Assembly: GCF_022138605.1 (NCBI RefSeq)
Contig: NZ_JACBFS010000001.1
Location: forward strand, 1,178,001-1,242,000
Reading direction: 5' to 3'
Source of the DNA: Xanthobacter sp. NM-25
Lineage (GTDB): Bacteria; Pseudomonadota; Alphaproteobacteria; Rhizobiales; Xanthobacteraceae
Length of the DNA: 64,000 nt
Shown: one piece after another, positions 45,260 to 55,600 of the stretch
Layout of the letters: every line of letters begins with the position of its first letter
How positions within the stretch are numbered: position 1 is the first letter of the stretch
Notes under the pieces: generated by a model
What the model was told of the DNA's origin: nothing
What the model saw: the letters and a program-made list of their open reading frames with translations, nothing else
Databases searched by the model: none
Translations under genes and position numbers: made by a program

Positions 45260-45391
45260 ATTCACGGGCAAGAGCGCCGCCGGAACAGGTGCCGCCGGCC
45301 CGCTGCCTTGCGTCGGCGGCCTTGCCACGGCGGCGCGCCGGCCTATAGTCCGCGCCGGTTTTCCCTTTCCTCAGACGCTTCGAGAGACCTG

Positions 45392-46621
<1,230 letters not shown>

Positions 46622-46659
46622 GCCATGCCACCTCAGGGTGGCCGGTTCGACAACGACCC

Positions 46660-46690
46660 GCCGGTGCGCCCCCGCGCACCGGCTTTTTTG
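46660..46690 (+). terminator. Terminator after argG
   Basis: Stem GCCGGTGCGC / GCGCACCGGC (46660-46669 and 46674-46683), loop CCCC, then TTTTTT. Clear Rho-independent form. Confidence 0.92.
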
Positions 46691-46786
46691 TGTCCGGAAC
46701 ATTCCGGGGTCGCAGGCGCCGCCACCCCGGATTACCCTGCGACATTGCAACCTATTTGCAAAAATGCCTCATGGACTATGATCATA

Positions 46787-46803
46787 TTTAGAGTAATTCT
46801 AAA
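46787..46803 (+). promoter_or_regulatory. Iron control element (ICE) for Irr upstream of mbfA
   Basis: TTTAGAGTAATTCTAAA: inverted repeat TTTAGA/TCTAAA matching the Irr-binding ICE consensus (TTTAGAA-N3-TTCTAAA) with one mismatch. Located 12 bases before the mbfA ATG in an AT-rich promoter. Irr control of mbfA is known in Bradyrhizobium and Agrobacterium. Confidence 0.75.
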
Positions 46804-46815
46804 CTGGAAATCGCG

Positions 46816-47793
46816 ATGAAATCCCTGTTTCCCAATCGCCGCCGGTTTTCCGACCTCTCCGAACAGGAGGTGCTCGCCCTCGCCATCTCCTCCGAGGAGG
46901 ACGATGCGCGGGTCTACGTCGATTATGCGGAGCACCTGCGCAAGGACTTTCCCGACACCGCGAAAGTGTTCGAGGCCATGGCCAGCCAGGAGCGCGGCCA
47001 CCAGAAAGCGCTCACCCGCGACTATGAACGCCGCTTCGGCCCCCATGTGCCGCTGATCCGCCGCGAGAGCATCGCCGGCTACTATAATCGTCGGCCGGTC
47101 TGGTACGTGTGCAACCTCGGCATCGAGCGAATCCGTCAGGAAGTGGGCCTGATGGAGGATGAATCCGCCAATTTCTACCTGCACGCCAAGGAGCACGCGA
47201 AGGATCCCGAGACCCGGGCCCTGCTGCAGCGTCTCTATGGCGAGGAGACCAAGCACGAGGAGATCGCCAGCGAGCTCGCCGCCCGCTACCTGCCCGTGGA
47301 CAAGAAGGAGGAGGAGAACGAGAAGGCTCGCCGCCAGTTCGTGCTCACCTGGGTGCAGCCGGGCCTTGCCGGCCTGATGGATGGCTCGGTCTCCACCCTC
47401 GCCCCCATCTTCGCCACCGCCTTCGCCACCCAGAATTCCCACACCACCTTGCTGGTGGGCCTTGCGGCGGCGGTGGGCGCCGGCATCTCCATGGGCTTCA
47501 CCGAGGCGGTGCATGACGATGGCGTCATCTCCGGCCGCGGCTCGCCCATCAAGCGCGGCATCGCCTCCGGCACCATGACGGCGCTGGGCGGCCTCGGCCA
47601 TGCCCTGCCCTACATCATCCCGGAATTCTGGACCGCCACCGCCATCGCCATTGCCGTGGTGTTCGTGGAATTGTGGGCCATCGCCTTCATCCAGAACCGC
47701 TACATGGAAACCCCGTTCTGGCGCTCGGTGATGCAGGTGGTGCTCGGCGGCGCCCTGGTGCTGGCCGCCGGTATCTTCATCGGCGGCAGCTAG
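46816..47793 (+). CDS. mbfA: Membrane-bound ferritin-like iron exporter MbfA
   Basis: 325 residues. N-terminal ferritin-like (erythrin-vacuolar iron transport) domain, residues about 15-160, with metal-ligand candidates E27/E28, E59-x2-H62 (QERGHQ) and E143-E144-x2-H147 (EETKHEE), followed by a VIT1-like membrane domain (about 185-325, with GISMGFTEAVHDDG). Such proteins export iron and protect from iron/peroxide stress. Regulated by Irr in relatives; a matching ICE precedes this gene. Confidence 0.94.
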   Translation: MKSLFPNRRRFSDLSEQEVLALAISSEEDDARVYVDYAEHLRKDFPDTAKVFEAMASQERGHQKALTRDYERRFGPHVPLIRRESIAGYYNRRPVWYVCNLGIERIRQEVGLMEDESANFYLHAKEHAKDPETRALLQRLYGEETKHEEIASELAARYLPVDKKEEENEKARRQFVLTWVQPGLAGLMDGSVSTLAPIFATAFATQNSHTTLLVGLAAAVGAGISMGFTEAVHDDGVISGRGSPIKRGIASGTMTALGGLGHALPYIIPEFWTATAIAIAVVFVELWAIAFIQNRYMETPFWRSVMQVVLGGALVLAAGIFIGGS

Positions 47794-47897
47794 GCGGCCA
47801 GCGGGGCGGGCGACAGATGCCCGCATGGCGCGCGTCGCCGCCCCGCTGCGCGTCTGTCCACGCTAACATGGGCGCATCCCAATGAAGGAGGCCGCCC

Positions 47898-48887
47898 ATG
47901 TTCGCGATGGTTCTCAACCACACCGGCACCCCGCTGGTGGGCGAGACCCGGCCCGATCCGGTGCCCGGCCCAGGCGAAGTGCTGATCCAGATCACCGCCT
48001 GCGGGGTGTGCCGCACGGACCTGCATGTGGTGGATGGCGAACTGCCGGAAACCCGCCTGCCCATCATTCCCGGCCATGAGATCGTCGGCCGGGTGGCGGG
48101 GCTGGGGGCCGGCGTCTCCCACCTGAAGCTCGGCGAGCGGGTGGGAGTGGGCTGGCTCGGCCATGCCTGCGGCACCTGCCCCTATTGCGCGGCGCACGAG
48201 GAAAATCTCTGCGACACGCCGGAATTCACCGGCTGCACCCGCAACGGCGGCTTCGCCACCCACACGGTGGCGGACGCCTCCTTCACCTATCCCCTCGGCG
48301 AGATCGGCGAGGATGTGGCGCTGGCGCCGCTCCTGTGCGCCGGGCTCATCGGTTGGCGCACCCTGAAGATGGCGGGGGAAGGCCGGCGCATCGGCATCTA
48401 TGGCTTCGGCGCCGCGGCCCACATCATCGCCCAGGTGGCCCGCCACCAGGGCCGCGAGATCTACGCCTTCACCCGCCCCGGCGACACCAAGGCCCAGGAC
48501 TTCGCCAGAAGCCTCGGCGCCATCTATGCCGGCCCTTCCGACGCGCCAGCGCCCGTGCCGCTGGACGCAGCCCTGATCTTCGCCCCCGCCGGCGAGCTGG
48601 TGCCGCAGGCCCTCCGGGCGGTGCGGAAGGGCGGCCGGGTGGTGTGCGGCGGCATCCATATGAGCGACATCCCCTCCTTTCCCTATCGCTGGCTGTGGGA
48701 GGAGCGGAAAATTATGTCGGTGGCCAACCTCACCCGCGAGGATGCCCACGAATTCCTGGCCCTGGCGCCCCAGGTGGGCGTCACCACCCATGTAACGCCC
48801 TATCCCCTCACCAAGGCCAACGAAGCGCTGGACGATTTGCGTACCGGCCGCCTCACCGGCGCCGCGGTGCTGGTGCCGGAGCACTGA
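47898..48887 (+). CDS. Zinc-dependent alcohol dehydrogenase family protein
   Basis: 329 residues from ATG 47898 (AAGGAGG 6 bases upstream). MDR fold with catalytic zinc motif GVCRTDLHVVDGEL and GHEIVGRV, and the structural-zinc cysteines CGTCPYCAAHEENLC. Rossmann motif GIYGFGAAAHIIAQVARHQG. The family oxidises alcohols or reduces aldehydes with NAD(P)+; substrate unknown. The short linker EGRRIGIYGFGAAAH fits the single-domain YjgB/AdhP-like group. Convergent with phaC. Confidence 0.88.
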   Translation: MFAMVLNHTGTPLVGETRPDPVPGPGEVLIQITACGVCRTDLHVVDGELPETRLPIIPGHEIVGRVAGLGAGVSHLKLGERVGVGWLGHACGTCPYCAAHEENLCDTPEFTGCTRNGGFATHTVADASFTYPLGEIGEDVALAPLLCAGLIGWRTLKMAGEGRRIGIYGFGAAAHIIAQVARHQGREIYAFTRPGDTKAQDFARSLGAIYAGPSDAPAPVPLDAALIFAPAGELVPQALRAVRKGGRVVCGGIHMSDIPSFPYRWLWEERKIMSVANLTREDAHEFLALAPQVGVTTHVTPYPLTKANEALDDLRTGRLTGAAVLVPEH

Positions 48888-48900
48888 TCCGCCCAACGAA

Positions 48901-48932
48901 AAAGGCCGGCGCCCTGGAGCGCCGGCCTTTCG
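48901..48932. terminator. Bidirectional terminator between adh and phaC
   Basis: AAAGGCCGGCGC-CCTGGA-GCGCCGGCCTTT, a perfect 12-bp stem with A-run and T-run on both sides, positioned between convergent genes. Confidence 0.92.
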
Positions 48933-48947
48933 TGTTCGCAATACGCC

Positions 48948-50888
48948 TCAGCGCTCCATCACATAGGTGCCCGGCGCCGGGCAGATGGGGGCGAAGCCGG
49001 GGGCACCGATGGGTGGCAAAGAGAAGCGCCCCGGCGCGGAATGGGCGGTGAGCCACTCTTCCCAGGCCGGCCACCACGAGCCCTCGATGGGGGCATTGGC
49101 CTCCACCCACTCGTCGGGACCGAGATGCAGTTCGCCGAGCTTGGTGTCGTGGATGCGATAATGACGGTGCTTGTGGCCGGGCTCGCTGACAATGCCGGCA
49201 TTGTGCCCGCCGGAAGTGAGCACGAAGGTCACGTCGGTGTCGGTCAATTGGTGGATCTTGTAGACCGACTTCCACGGCGCCACGTGGTCGCGCTCGGTGC
49301 CCACCACGAACAGCGGCACCCGCAGGTTCAGCAGCGACACCGGCCGCCCGTCCACCTGGTAGCGACCCGCGGCCAGATCGTTGTCAAGAAACAGCTTGCG
49401 CAGATAATCCGAATGCATGCGGTAGGGCATGCGGGTGGCATCGGCGTTCCAGGCCATGAGATCGTTCATGGGCGTGCGCTCGCCCATCAGATATTCATGC
49501 ACCATGCGCGACCACACGAGATCGTTGGAGCGCAGCATCTGGAACGCCCCGGCCATCTGCCCGGCGGACAGGTAGCCCTGGTTCCACATCATGCTTTCCA
49601 GCACGTAGAGCTCGCTCGGATCGACAAACAACTGCAGCTCGCCCGGCTCGCTGAAATCGGTCTGGGCGGCGAACAGGGTCACCGAGGCGAGGCGGTCGTC
49701 ATTGGCGCGGGCCATGGCGGCGGCGGCCACCGACAGGATAGTGCCGCCCAGGCAATAGCCCACCGCGTGGATCTTGCGGCCGGGCACCACCGCCCCCACC
49801 GCATCGAGCGCCGCCATCACCCCCAGCCGGCGATAATCATCGAAGCCGAGGTCACGGTCCTCCTCCCACACATTGCGCCAGGAGATGCAGAACACCGTGT
49901 GCCCCTTCTCCACCAGATAGCGCACCAGGGAATTGTGGGGCGACAGATCAAGAATGTAATATTTCATGATCCAGGCCGGCACGATCAGCACCGGCTCGGC
50001 GGCCACGTCCGCCGTGGTGGCGCGATACTGGATCACCTCGATCAGGTGGTTGCGGAAGATCACCTCGCCCGGGGTCACCGCCACGTTCTTGCCGGGCGCA
50101 TAGGCCTCGGCTCCGGGCGGCGGCTGGTTGGTGGCCTTGCGGGCCATGTCATCGAGGAAATTGCGCCAGCCCTGCACGAAGTTCATGCCGTGGGTCTCGC
50201 GCGTCCGCCGCACCACTTCCGGATTGGTGAAGGGGTTGTTGGAGGGCGAGAACATATCGAGCAGCTGGCGCGCCACGAAGGCCACCACCGCCTCATTGTG
50301 CGGATCGACACCGGGGACGTCATGGGTGGCATTGTGCCACCACTGCTGGTTCAGCAGGAACGCCTGCGACCATAGGCAATAGGGCCAGGCCTGCCATTCC
50401 GGCGCCCGGAAGCGATCATCGCCCGCCAGCGGCGTGATGCAGGGCTGGGCCTCGCGATCGAGGGCGGCAGCCAGCACGCCGGTGCCGAAGCGGGCCATCT
50501 TGCGGGCCGCCTTCACCGCCAGTTCCGCCCGCTTTCCAGGCGCGGCGGACAGGTGCATCCACCAGTCCAGGAACGCCAAGGTAAGCGCCGTGGGCGAGAA
50601 GCCGGACGTGAGGTGGGCCACATAAGCGGCAGCCGCGCGATCCACCGCGCGCAAGGCCTCCTGGCCGCTGCCCCGGTCGAAATCGCTGTCGTCCACCCGG
50701 CTCAGGCTCGCCAGCGCTTCCGCCAGCAGTTGGCCGGGATGGGCCAAAGACAGAGCCGAGGTCTGCGCCGCGGCAGCGGCCGGCGCCGCGGCAGGGGTCT
50801 GAACCGCCGGCAGTTTCGGCTCGGGCGCCAGTTCCGGCGCGGCAGCCACCGTCTCGGAGGGACGGGCGACGGGAGTTTCCACGGACAT
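48948..50888 (-). CDS. phaC: Class I poly(3-hydroxyalkanoate) synthase
   Basis: 646 residues. Polymerises (R)-3-hydroxyacyl-CoA on granule surfaces. Lipase-box-like GYCLGG with catalytic C379, D534 (GTERDHVAPWK) and H562 (SGGHNAGI); PWIMKYYILDLSPHNSLV and GFDDYRRLGVMAA are typical. The first ~60 residues are an Ala/Pro-rich extension absent from shorter homologues. No phaA/phaB neighbour. The CHAD gene lies 206 bases upstream on the same strand. Confidence 0.92.
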   Translation of the reverse strand: MSVETPVARPSETVAAAPELAPEPKLPAVQTPAAAPAAAAAQTSALSLAHPGQLLAEALASLSRVDDSDFDRGSGQEALRAVDRAAAAYVAHLTSGFSPTALTLAFLDWWMHLSAAPGKRAELAVKAARKMARFGTGVLAAALDREAQPCITPLAGDDRFRAPEWQAWPYCLWSQAFLLNQQWWHNATHDVPGVDPHNEAVVAFVARQLLDMFSPSNNPFTNPEVVRRTRETHGMNFVQGWRNFLDDMARKATNQPPPGAEAYAPGKNVAVTPGEVIFRNHLIEVIQYRATTADVAAEPVLIVPAWIMKYYILDLSPHNSLVRYLVEKGHTVFCISWRNVWEEDRDLGFDDYRRLGVMAALDAVGAVVPGRKIHAVGYCLGGTILSVAAAAMARANDDRLASVTLFAAQTDFSEPGELQLFVDPSELYVLESMMWNQGYLSAGQMAGAFQMLRSNDLVWSRMVHEYLMGERTPMNDLMAWNADATRMPYRMHSDYLRKLFLDNDLAAGRYQVDGRPVSLLNLRVPLFVVGTERDHVAPWKSVYKIHQLTDTDVTFVLTSGGHNAGIVSEPGHKHRHYRIHDTKLGELHLGPDEWVEANAPIEGSWWPAWEEWLTAHSAPGRFSLPPIGAPGFAPICPAPGTYVMER

Positions 50889-51094
50889 CGGTCTTCCTGC
50901 CTTTCGGGCGCCGCGCCCTTCCGGGTCTGGCGCCGGTCAACACCGCGCCAGCCGCAATCCCGGAACACGAGCGACCACCAATCGAACCCCATGCTACCGC
51001 AACCGCGGATCATGGCGAAACAATGTGAGGGCGCACCGAGAACCGGCAAGATGGCGTCATGTCTTGCGCCCGGCGCGGTTCCGCAGGGGTGCGC

Positions 51095-52063
51095 TCACTC
51101 GTCGCGGTCCACCGGCTCCAGCTCGGCATCCGCCACATCGGCGCGTCGACCGGTGCCGGGGTGAAGATCGGAGAATTTGCGCTCGAACGCGGCCGGCGCC
51201 CGGTGGAAGAGCGCCCGGTGCTGGCGCACCGCCTCCCGCTTCAGGCGCTTCTGCAGGCGGGCCATGCTCAGCTCCAGCCGGTCCAGGGTGCTCGGCGGCA
51301 AGACGGACGCCGCCCGCAGCATGGGCCGCAGGGTCTCCACGTCCTGATACGCTCCGAGCACGTCGCGCAGCCGCTGCGCCCGGCCAGCCCGCTTGGCGCC
51401 GCGCCCGCCGAACTGGCTGGCGATGAAGCTCATCTGGTAGCGATGGGTCACCACGCGCTTGCGCGCCTCATGCATGGCGGTCGGTGACGTCAGGCGCGTG
51501 CGACGGGCGGCGCCATAGGCGGCGGCGAGCCCGGCCGCCAGATCGGCCTGATCGGCATGGGCTTCCAGCTTCTCTTCCAGATGGGTCCGCGTCTCGGTCA
51601 CGAAGCGTTCGAGATCACTACGCAGGTGCGCGGCTTCCGACACCTCACTGCCGTCGGAAGCCAGCGCCGCCCGCGCCTCCTTCAGATCGCAGGCAAGGCA
51701 CAGGCCGGCGACGTCCAGAAGGTCCAGCGCCTCCTGGGCGGTGGCGCGATTGCGCGCGGCAGCCAGTCCACGCGCCACCGCGGCGGCGGCATGACGGGCG
51801 GCGCGCGCCGCCGCCCCATCCACCAGGCGCAGCAACGCGCGATATTCCTTGATCGCCTTGCGGGCGTCGTGAACCATCTCCACCGGATCGGAATCGGCCG
51901 CCGCCCGCGCGACCTTGTCCAGCGTGCGATGCAGCGCCGCCGCCAACGGCGCCCGCGCCGCAGGGTCAGCGGAGACCGGAGCGGGCGGCGCCGCGCTCAT
52001 CTGCGGTGCGGACACGGGATCAGCTCGGCTCGGGTCGGGGCGATGCATCATCAGGACATCCAT
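51095..52063 (-). CDS. CHAD domain-containing protein
   Basis: 322 residues from ATG 52063 (starts at 52051 and 52048 are also possible). All-helical CHAD domain with the conserved basic/histidine pattern: MVHDARKAIKEYRALLRL in the first half and MHEARKRVVTHRYQMSFIAS in the second. CHAD domains bind polyphosphate; in Ralstonia eutropha CHAD proteins attach to polyphosphate granules. The position next to phaC suggests a link between polyphosphate and PHA stores. Proline/alanine-rich N-terminus. Confidence 0.85.
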   Translation of the reverse strand: MDVLMMHRPDPSRADPVSAPQMSAAPPAPVSADPAARAPLAAALHRTLDKVARAAADSDPVEMVHDARKAIKEYRALLRLVDGAAARAARHAAAAVARGLAAARNRATAQEALDLLDVAGLCLACDLKEARAALASDGSEVSEAAHLRSDLERFVTETRTHLEEKLEAHADQADLAAGLAAAYGAARRTRLTSPTAMHEARKRVVTHRYQMSFIASQFGGRGAKRAGRAQRLRDVLGAYQDVETLRPMLRAASVLPPSTLDRLELSMARLQKRLKREAVRQHRALFHRAPAAFERKFSDLHPGTGRRADVADAELEPVDRDE

Positions 52064-52257
52064 CCAGCGGGCGACAAATACGATCGGGCCATTCTCGGCC
52101 AACGCACGCCGACGACAGCGGTTCCTCACCCGAAGAGCGAAGGCGAAGGTGTCGCAGGCGCGGTGGCGCGAAAGCCCGCCGGTTCGCTTACACCGGGCAC
52201 ATCTCCATTGGATGAACCCGACCGGGATACCGCAGCCCTGTGCCAATCACCCGCCTT

Positions 52258-52803
52258 CTAGGCGCGTGCCGGAATACGCCAGCTCTTGAGCACGGTGGAG
52301 GCCAGCACCGCCGCCGCCACCGCCTTGAGCAGATCGCCGGGCAGGAACACGGCTGAGCCGATCAAGGCCTGCTGCAGGCTGATGCCCGCCACCAGCGCCA
52401 GCGCTGGCACGCCACAAAGATAGATGACACCCACCCCGCCGACCACCGCCGCGAGAATGGCCGACACCAGCGCCGGCAGACGCAGGCGCTGCGCCAGCCA
52501 GCCGGTGACGAAGGCGCCGGGAATGAAGCCCAGGAAGAACCCCACCGTGGGCCCCGCCAGCACGCCCAGGCCGCCGCGGCCGCCGCTGAGGAGTGGCGCG
52601 CCCAGCAGCACCACCAGCGCAAACAGGGCGCAGGCCGCGGCGCCGCCGCGCGCCCCCAGCAACAGCCCCGCCAGCATCACGCCGAGGGTCTGCGCGCTCA
52701 CCGGCACCCCCGCGGCGATGGGCAGAAACACCGGCGGCACGAACCCCAGCGCGCCGATCAGCGCGGCCACCAGAGCGATGCGAACAAGGGCCCGCGTTTC
52801 CAT
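52258..52803 (-). CDS. bioY: Biotin transporter substrate-binding component BioY
   Basis: 181 residues from ATG 52803 (METRALVRIALVAALIGALG). S-component of the energy-coupling-factor biotin transporter: VPVSAQTLGVMLAGLLLGARGGAAACALF and GAPLLSGGRGGLGVLAGPTVGFFLGF are diagnostic, with six membrane spans. Binds biotin in the membrane. Last gene of bioM-bioN-bioY; 2 bases between bioN stop and this start. Confidence 0.95.
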   Translation of the reverse strand: METRALVRIALVAALIGALGFVPPVFLPIAAGVPVSAQTLGVMLAGLLLGARGGAAACALFALVVLLGAPLLSGGRGGLGVLAGPTVGFFLGFIPGAFVTGWLAQRLRLPALVSAILAAVVGGVGVIYLCGVPALALVAGISLQQALIGSAVFLPGDLLKAVAAAVLASTVLKSWRIPARA

Positions 52804-52805
52804 GC

Positions 52806-53483
52806 TCAATCCTCTCTCGTCTCTTGTCTTGTCTGTTGCCGCACCACGGGCCTCATGCCCTGCCCCGCCTCTCCCGGCACCCGCCCGGTCGCGGCGAAGC
52901 CGCGGGCCTCCAGCGCTTCGGCCACCTGATCGGCACTGCGCAAGGCGCCCGAGAAGAAGGCGCCGACCAGCGCCAACCCCACGCGCCGGCTGCTGCGGGC
53001 GCGCCAGGCCTCCTCGCGGGCCCGCCAGTTCGCCAGCAGCACCGGCACGAAGCGGATGACCAGCGCCACCGCCAGGGAGAGCCGCCGGCTCTCGAAGCCG
53101 AAGCGCTCGAACGGCCGCAACACCACCGTCAGCGCATCCATCATATCCTGCAGGCGGGTAGACAGGGTGACGAGATCCGCCAGCAGCACCATCAGCGCGA
53201 TGCGCAGCACGCTGGTGGCCGCCACGCTCCACGAGGCGGCCCAGATCTGCAGCGCGGCAATGGCCGCCAGCAACGGCGCCAGCACCAGCCATTGCCGCAA
53301 CCGCGCTACCCCGCGCCGGCCGAAGCTGGCATAGACCAGGATGACCGCCGCCAGCGCCAGCACCAGCACCAGCGGCGACTCCACCGGCAGCAGCACCAGT
53401 GACAGCAGCGCGAGGCCGATCAGCTTCACCCCCGCCGGCAGCCGGTGCAGGGGGCTGCGCAGGTCGAGATAGCCGCCGATCAT
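52806..53483 (-). CDS. bioN: Biotin ECF transporter transmembrane protein (BioN/EcfT)
   Basis: 225 residues from ATG 53483. EcfT family membrane scaffold: five or six spans (LIGLALLSLVLLPVESPLVLVLAL...) and two coupling helices with Ala-Arg-Gly-type motifs (RARSSRR and EALEARGF) that contact the ATPases. Overlaps the bioM stop (ATGA). Transports biotin with BioM and BioY. Confidence 0.92.
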   Translation of the reverse strand: MIGGYLDLRSPLHRLPAGVKLIGLALLSLVLLPVESPLVLVLALAAVILVYASFGRRGVARLRQWLVLAPLLAAIAALQIWAASWSVAATSVLRIALMVLLADLVTLSTRLQDMMDALTVVLRPFERFGFESRRLSLAVALVIRFVPVLLANWRAREEAWRARSSRRVGLALVGAFFSGALRSADQVAEALEARGFAATGRVPGEAGQGMRPVVRQQTRQETRED

Positions 53484-54247
53484 CCGCCCGCTCCCCCCGC
53501 GCGCGGTGGCGCCACGGCGAGGCCGGCCTTCAGGCGGGCGTGTGCCTCATAGAGCGGCAGCACCACCTGCGGCGGACCATCCGCCGCCACCTCCCCGCCG
53601 CGCAGCCACAGCAGGCGATCGAAGCCGGTGAACAGGCTGAGATCATGGCTGGCCATGATCACCTGCTGATCCAGCCCGGCGATCCGCGCGCACAGAGCCA
53701 GCCGTGTGGGCAGATCCAGCGCCGAGAACGGCTCGTCGAGCAGCAGCAGGCGCGGCCCGGCCGCCAGCGCGGCGAGGATGCAGACCAGCTGCTTCTGGCC
53801 TTCCGACAGTTCGTCCACCGCCCGCTCGCCCCAGCCGGCACAGCCGTGGTCGGCCAGCAGGCGCTCGGTGAGATCCGCGGCCGCCGCCTTGCTGAAGCCC
53901 TGCTCGCGCGGGCCGAAGGCGATCTCCTCCCGCACCGTGGGGAAGATGATCTGATGATCCACATTCTGGAAGACGAACCCCACCTGTGCCGGCAGCTGCC
54001 GGCGATGGCCGCGGGTTTCCAGGCCCGCCACCTCCACCCGCCCCTTGTCGGGCAGCAGCAGGCCGTTCAGCAGCCGCAGCAGGGTGCTCTTGCCCGCCCC
54101 ATTGTCCCCCACCAGGCCGATGCGGCGCTCGGTGAGGGCCAGGGTGAGGCCGGAGAACACCACGCGGGCGCCGCGCGTCACCTCCACATCGGCAAGGCGA
54201 ACGCCAGCGCCGGCTGCGGGCGCATCGGAACGAGAGGAAGCGAACAA
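53480..54247 (-). CDS. bioM: Biotin ECF transporter ATPase BioM
   Basis: 255 residues. ABC ATPase with Walker A GDNGAGKST, Q-loop FVFQNVDHQIIFPTVREEIAFG (ECF-type NVDHQ), signature LSEGQKQLVCILAALA, Walker B RLLLLDEPFSALD. Drives biotin uptake. The best start is a TTG at 54247; no ATG is available before the conserved VEVTRGARVVFSGL. First gene of the bioMNY operon. I see no BioR box (TTATMKATAA) upstream. Confidence 0.92.
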   Translation of the reverse strand: MFASSRSDAPAAGAGVRLADVEVTRGARVVFSGLTLALTERRIGLVGDNGAGKSTLLRLLNGLLLPDKGRVEVAGLETRGHRRQLPAQVGFVFQNVDHQIIFPTVREEIAFGPREQGFSKAAAADLTERLLADHGCAGWGERAVDELSEGQKQLVCILAALAAGPRLLLLDEPFSALDLPTRLALCARIAGLDQQVIMASHDLSLFTGFDRLLWLRGGEVAADGPPQVVLPLYEAHARLKAGLAVAPPRAGGAGG

Positions 54248-54407
54248 CGGTGTCAGTCCCTTCAGTGTCTGGCTTCGATGTAACGGATCCTTCCGCCGCG
54301 CAAGTGTTCAGGCTCGCTCCCGCACCATGGCGTCGGCGGATCAGCCACGCTATCAGAAGAAACTCCATCGCCGGCCCACGGGCCCGGCGCGCCCGGGAGG
54401 CGGTGCC

Positions 54408-55136
54408 ATGATTGAGAATCCTGCCCTATCCGGCCCGGCATGGCCGCCCGCGTCACCCATCGGTCCTAAGGTGGCCGGCGTGGCCGCGCGCCGGCCGGAA
54501 CCGGTAGCCTTGGACGGGCGCCATGTGCGCGTGGTGCCGTTCGCCCCGGAGCGCCACGCCGCCGACCTTTTCGCGGGCTCACATGGGCCAGAGAAGGCGG
54601 CACTCTGGGCCTATCTGACTCCCGAGCCGTTCGCCAACCTCGAAGCCTTCACCGAATATTACGCGCGCGCGGCGGCCGCGTCCGACCCCCTGCTGTTCGC
54701 CATCGAGGACAGGCGGGATGGCCGGGCGGTGGGGCATGCCAGCTACATGCGCATCGAGCCGGGGCATCGGGTGATGGAGGTGGGCAACATCCTGTTCACG
54801 CCGCAGCTCCAGCATCGGCCCGGCGGCACCGAGGCCATGTATCTGATGGCGCGGCACGCCTTCGAGACCCTGGGGTTTCGTCGCTATGAATGGAAGTGCA
54901 ATGCCCTCAACACCCCCTCCCGTCGAGCCGCCGAGCGGCTCGGCTTCACCTTCGAGGGCATCTTTCGCCAGCATATGATCGTCAAGGGCCGCAACCGGGA
55001 TACCGCCTGGTACGCACTGCTGGACGGCGACTGGCCACGGGCGCGGGCGGCGCTCGAAGCCTGGCTCGCCCCGGAGAATTTCGATGCGGACGGCCGCCAG
55101 CGCCGGCGGCTTGAGGACCTGCGGGCGGCGCTTTAG
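54408..55136 (+). CDS. GNAT family N-acetyltransferase (RimJ/RimL-like)
   Basis: 242 residues from ATG 54408 (GGGAGG 7 bases upstream). GNAT domain of the protein-acetyltransferase type: LDGRHVRVVPFAPERHAADLF, FAIEDRRDGRAVGHASYMRI, then FETLGFRRYEWKCNALNTPSRRAAERLGFTFEG, a well-known YnaD/RimJ-like tail. Substrate unknown. The open frame upstream of the start is a chance frame in antisense to bioM. Confidence 0.88.
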   Translation: MIENPALSGPAWPPASPIGPKVAGVAARRPEPVALDGRHVRVVPFAPERHAADLFAGSHGPEKAALWAYLTPEPFANLEAFTEYYARAAAASDPLLFAIEDRRDGRAVGHASYMRIEPGHRVMEVGNILFTPQLQHRPGGTEAMYLMARHAFETLGFRRYEWKCNALNTPSRRAAERLGFTFEGIFRQHMIVKGRNRDTAWYALLDGDWPRARAALEAWLAPENFDADGRQRRRLEDLRAAL

Positions 55137-55147
55137 GCGCGCGCCCT

Positions 55148-55600
55148 TCAGGCCGCCGAGGCGAAGCCGTCCTCACGCACCAGCAGGGCGGAGACGGCGG
55201 CCCGCAGATCCGGCAGCAGGCGACGATACCCCACCCGCCGCGCCTGGGGATCGGCCTGGCGCGCGACATCCTCGAAATGCCAGGTCCGCAGCCGCATCAG
55301 ATGCATCCAGGGCAGCCGCCGGGCGGCGCGGTGCGCCTCGTCCACCAGCGTCACCACCAGATCCACCCGCGGCGCCCCCGACAGCGCGAACAGTTCCACC
55401 GGCTTGGAGGACAGGCCATCGGCCGGAATATGCGCGTGGTGCAGGGCCTCCAGCGCCGCCCCATCCACCGGCGCCGGAGTGCCCACCGCCGCGCTGAAGG
55501 CCCTCACCCGAGCCGACACGTGCATGGCCACCGCTTCAGCCATCAGGCTCAAGCCGGCATTGTCACGGCAGACGAACAGAATGGACGGCCGCGCGATCAT
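55148..55600 (-). CDS. LMW-phosphatase/arsenate-reductase-fold protein lacking the P-loop arginine
   Basis: 150 residues from ATG 55600 (GGGGAG 8 bases upstream; a GTG at 55633 would add 11 residues). P-loop-like CRDNAGLSLM: the nucleophile C11 is present but the invariant arginine of CX5R is L17, so phosphatase or arsenate reductase activity is doubtful. The rest keeps the fold (SILFVC strand, DLVVTLVDEA, HFEDVARQADPQARR). Could be a non-catalytic binding protein. Convergent with the GNAT gene. Confidence 0.8.
   Translation of the reverse strand: MIARPSILFVCRDNAGLSLMAEAVAMHVSARVRAFSAAVGTPAPVDGAALEALHHAHIPADGLSSKPVELFALSGAPRVDLVVTLVDEAHRAARRLPWMHLMRLRTWHFEDVARQADPQARRVGYRRLLPDLRAAVSALLVREDGFASAA

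Noticed and set aside
53480..54407. BioR operator for the bioMNY operon
   Set aside because: No TTATMKATAA-like sequence found upstream of bioM; control remains unknown.
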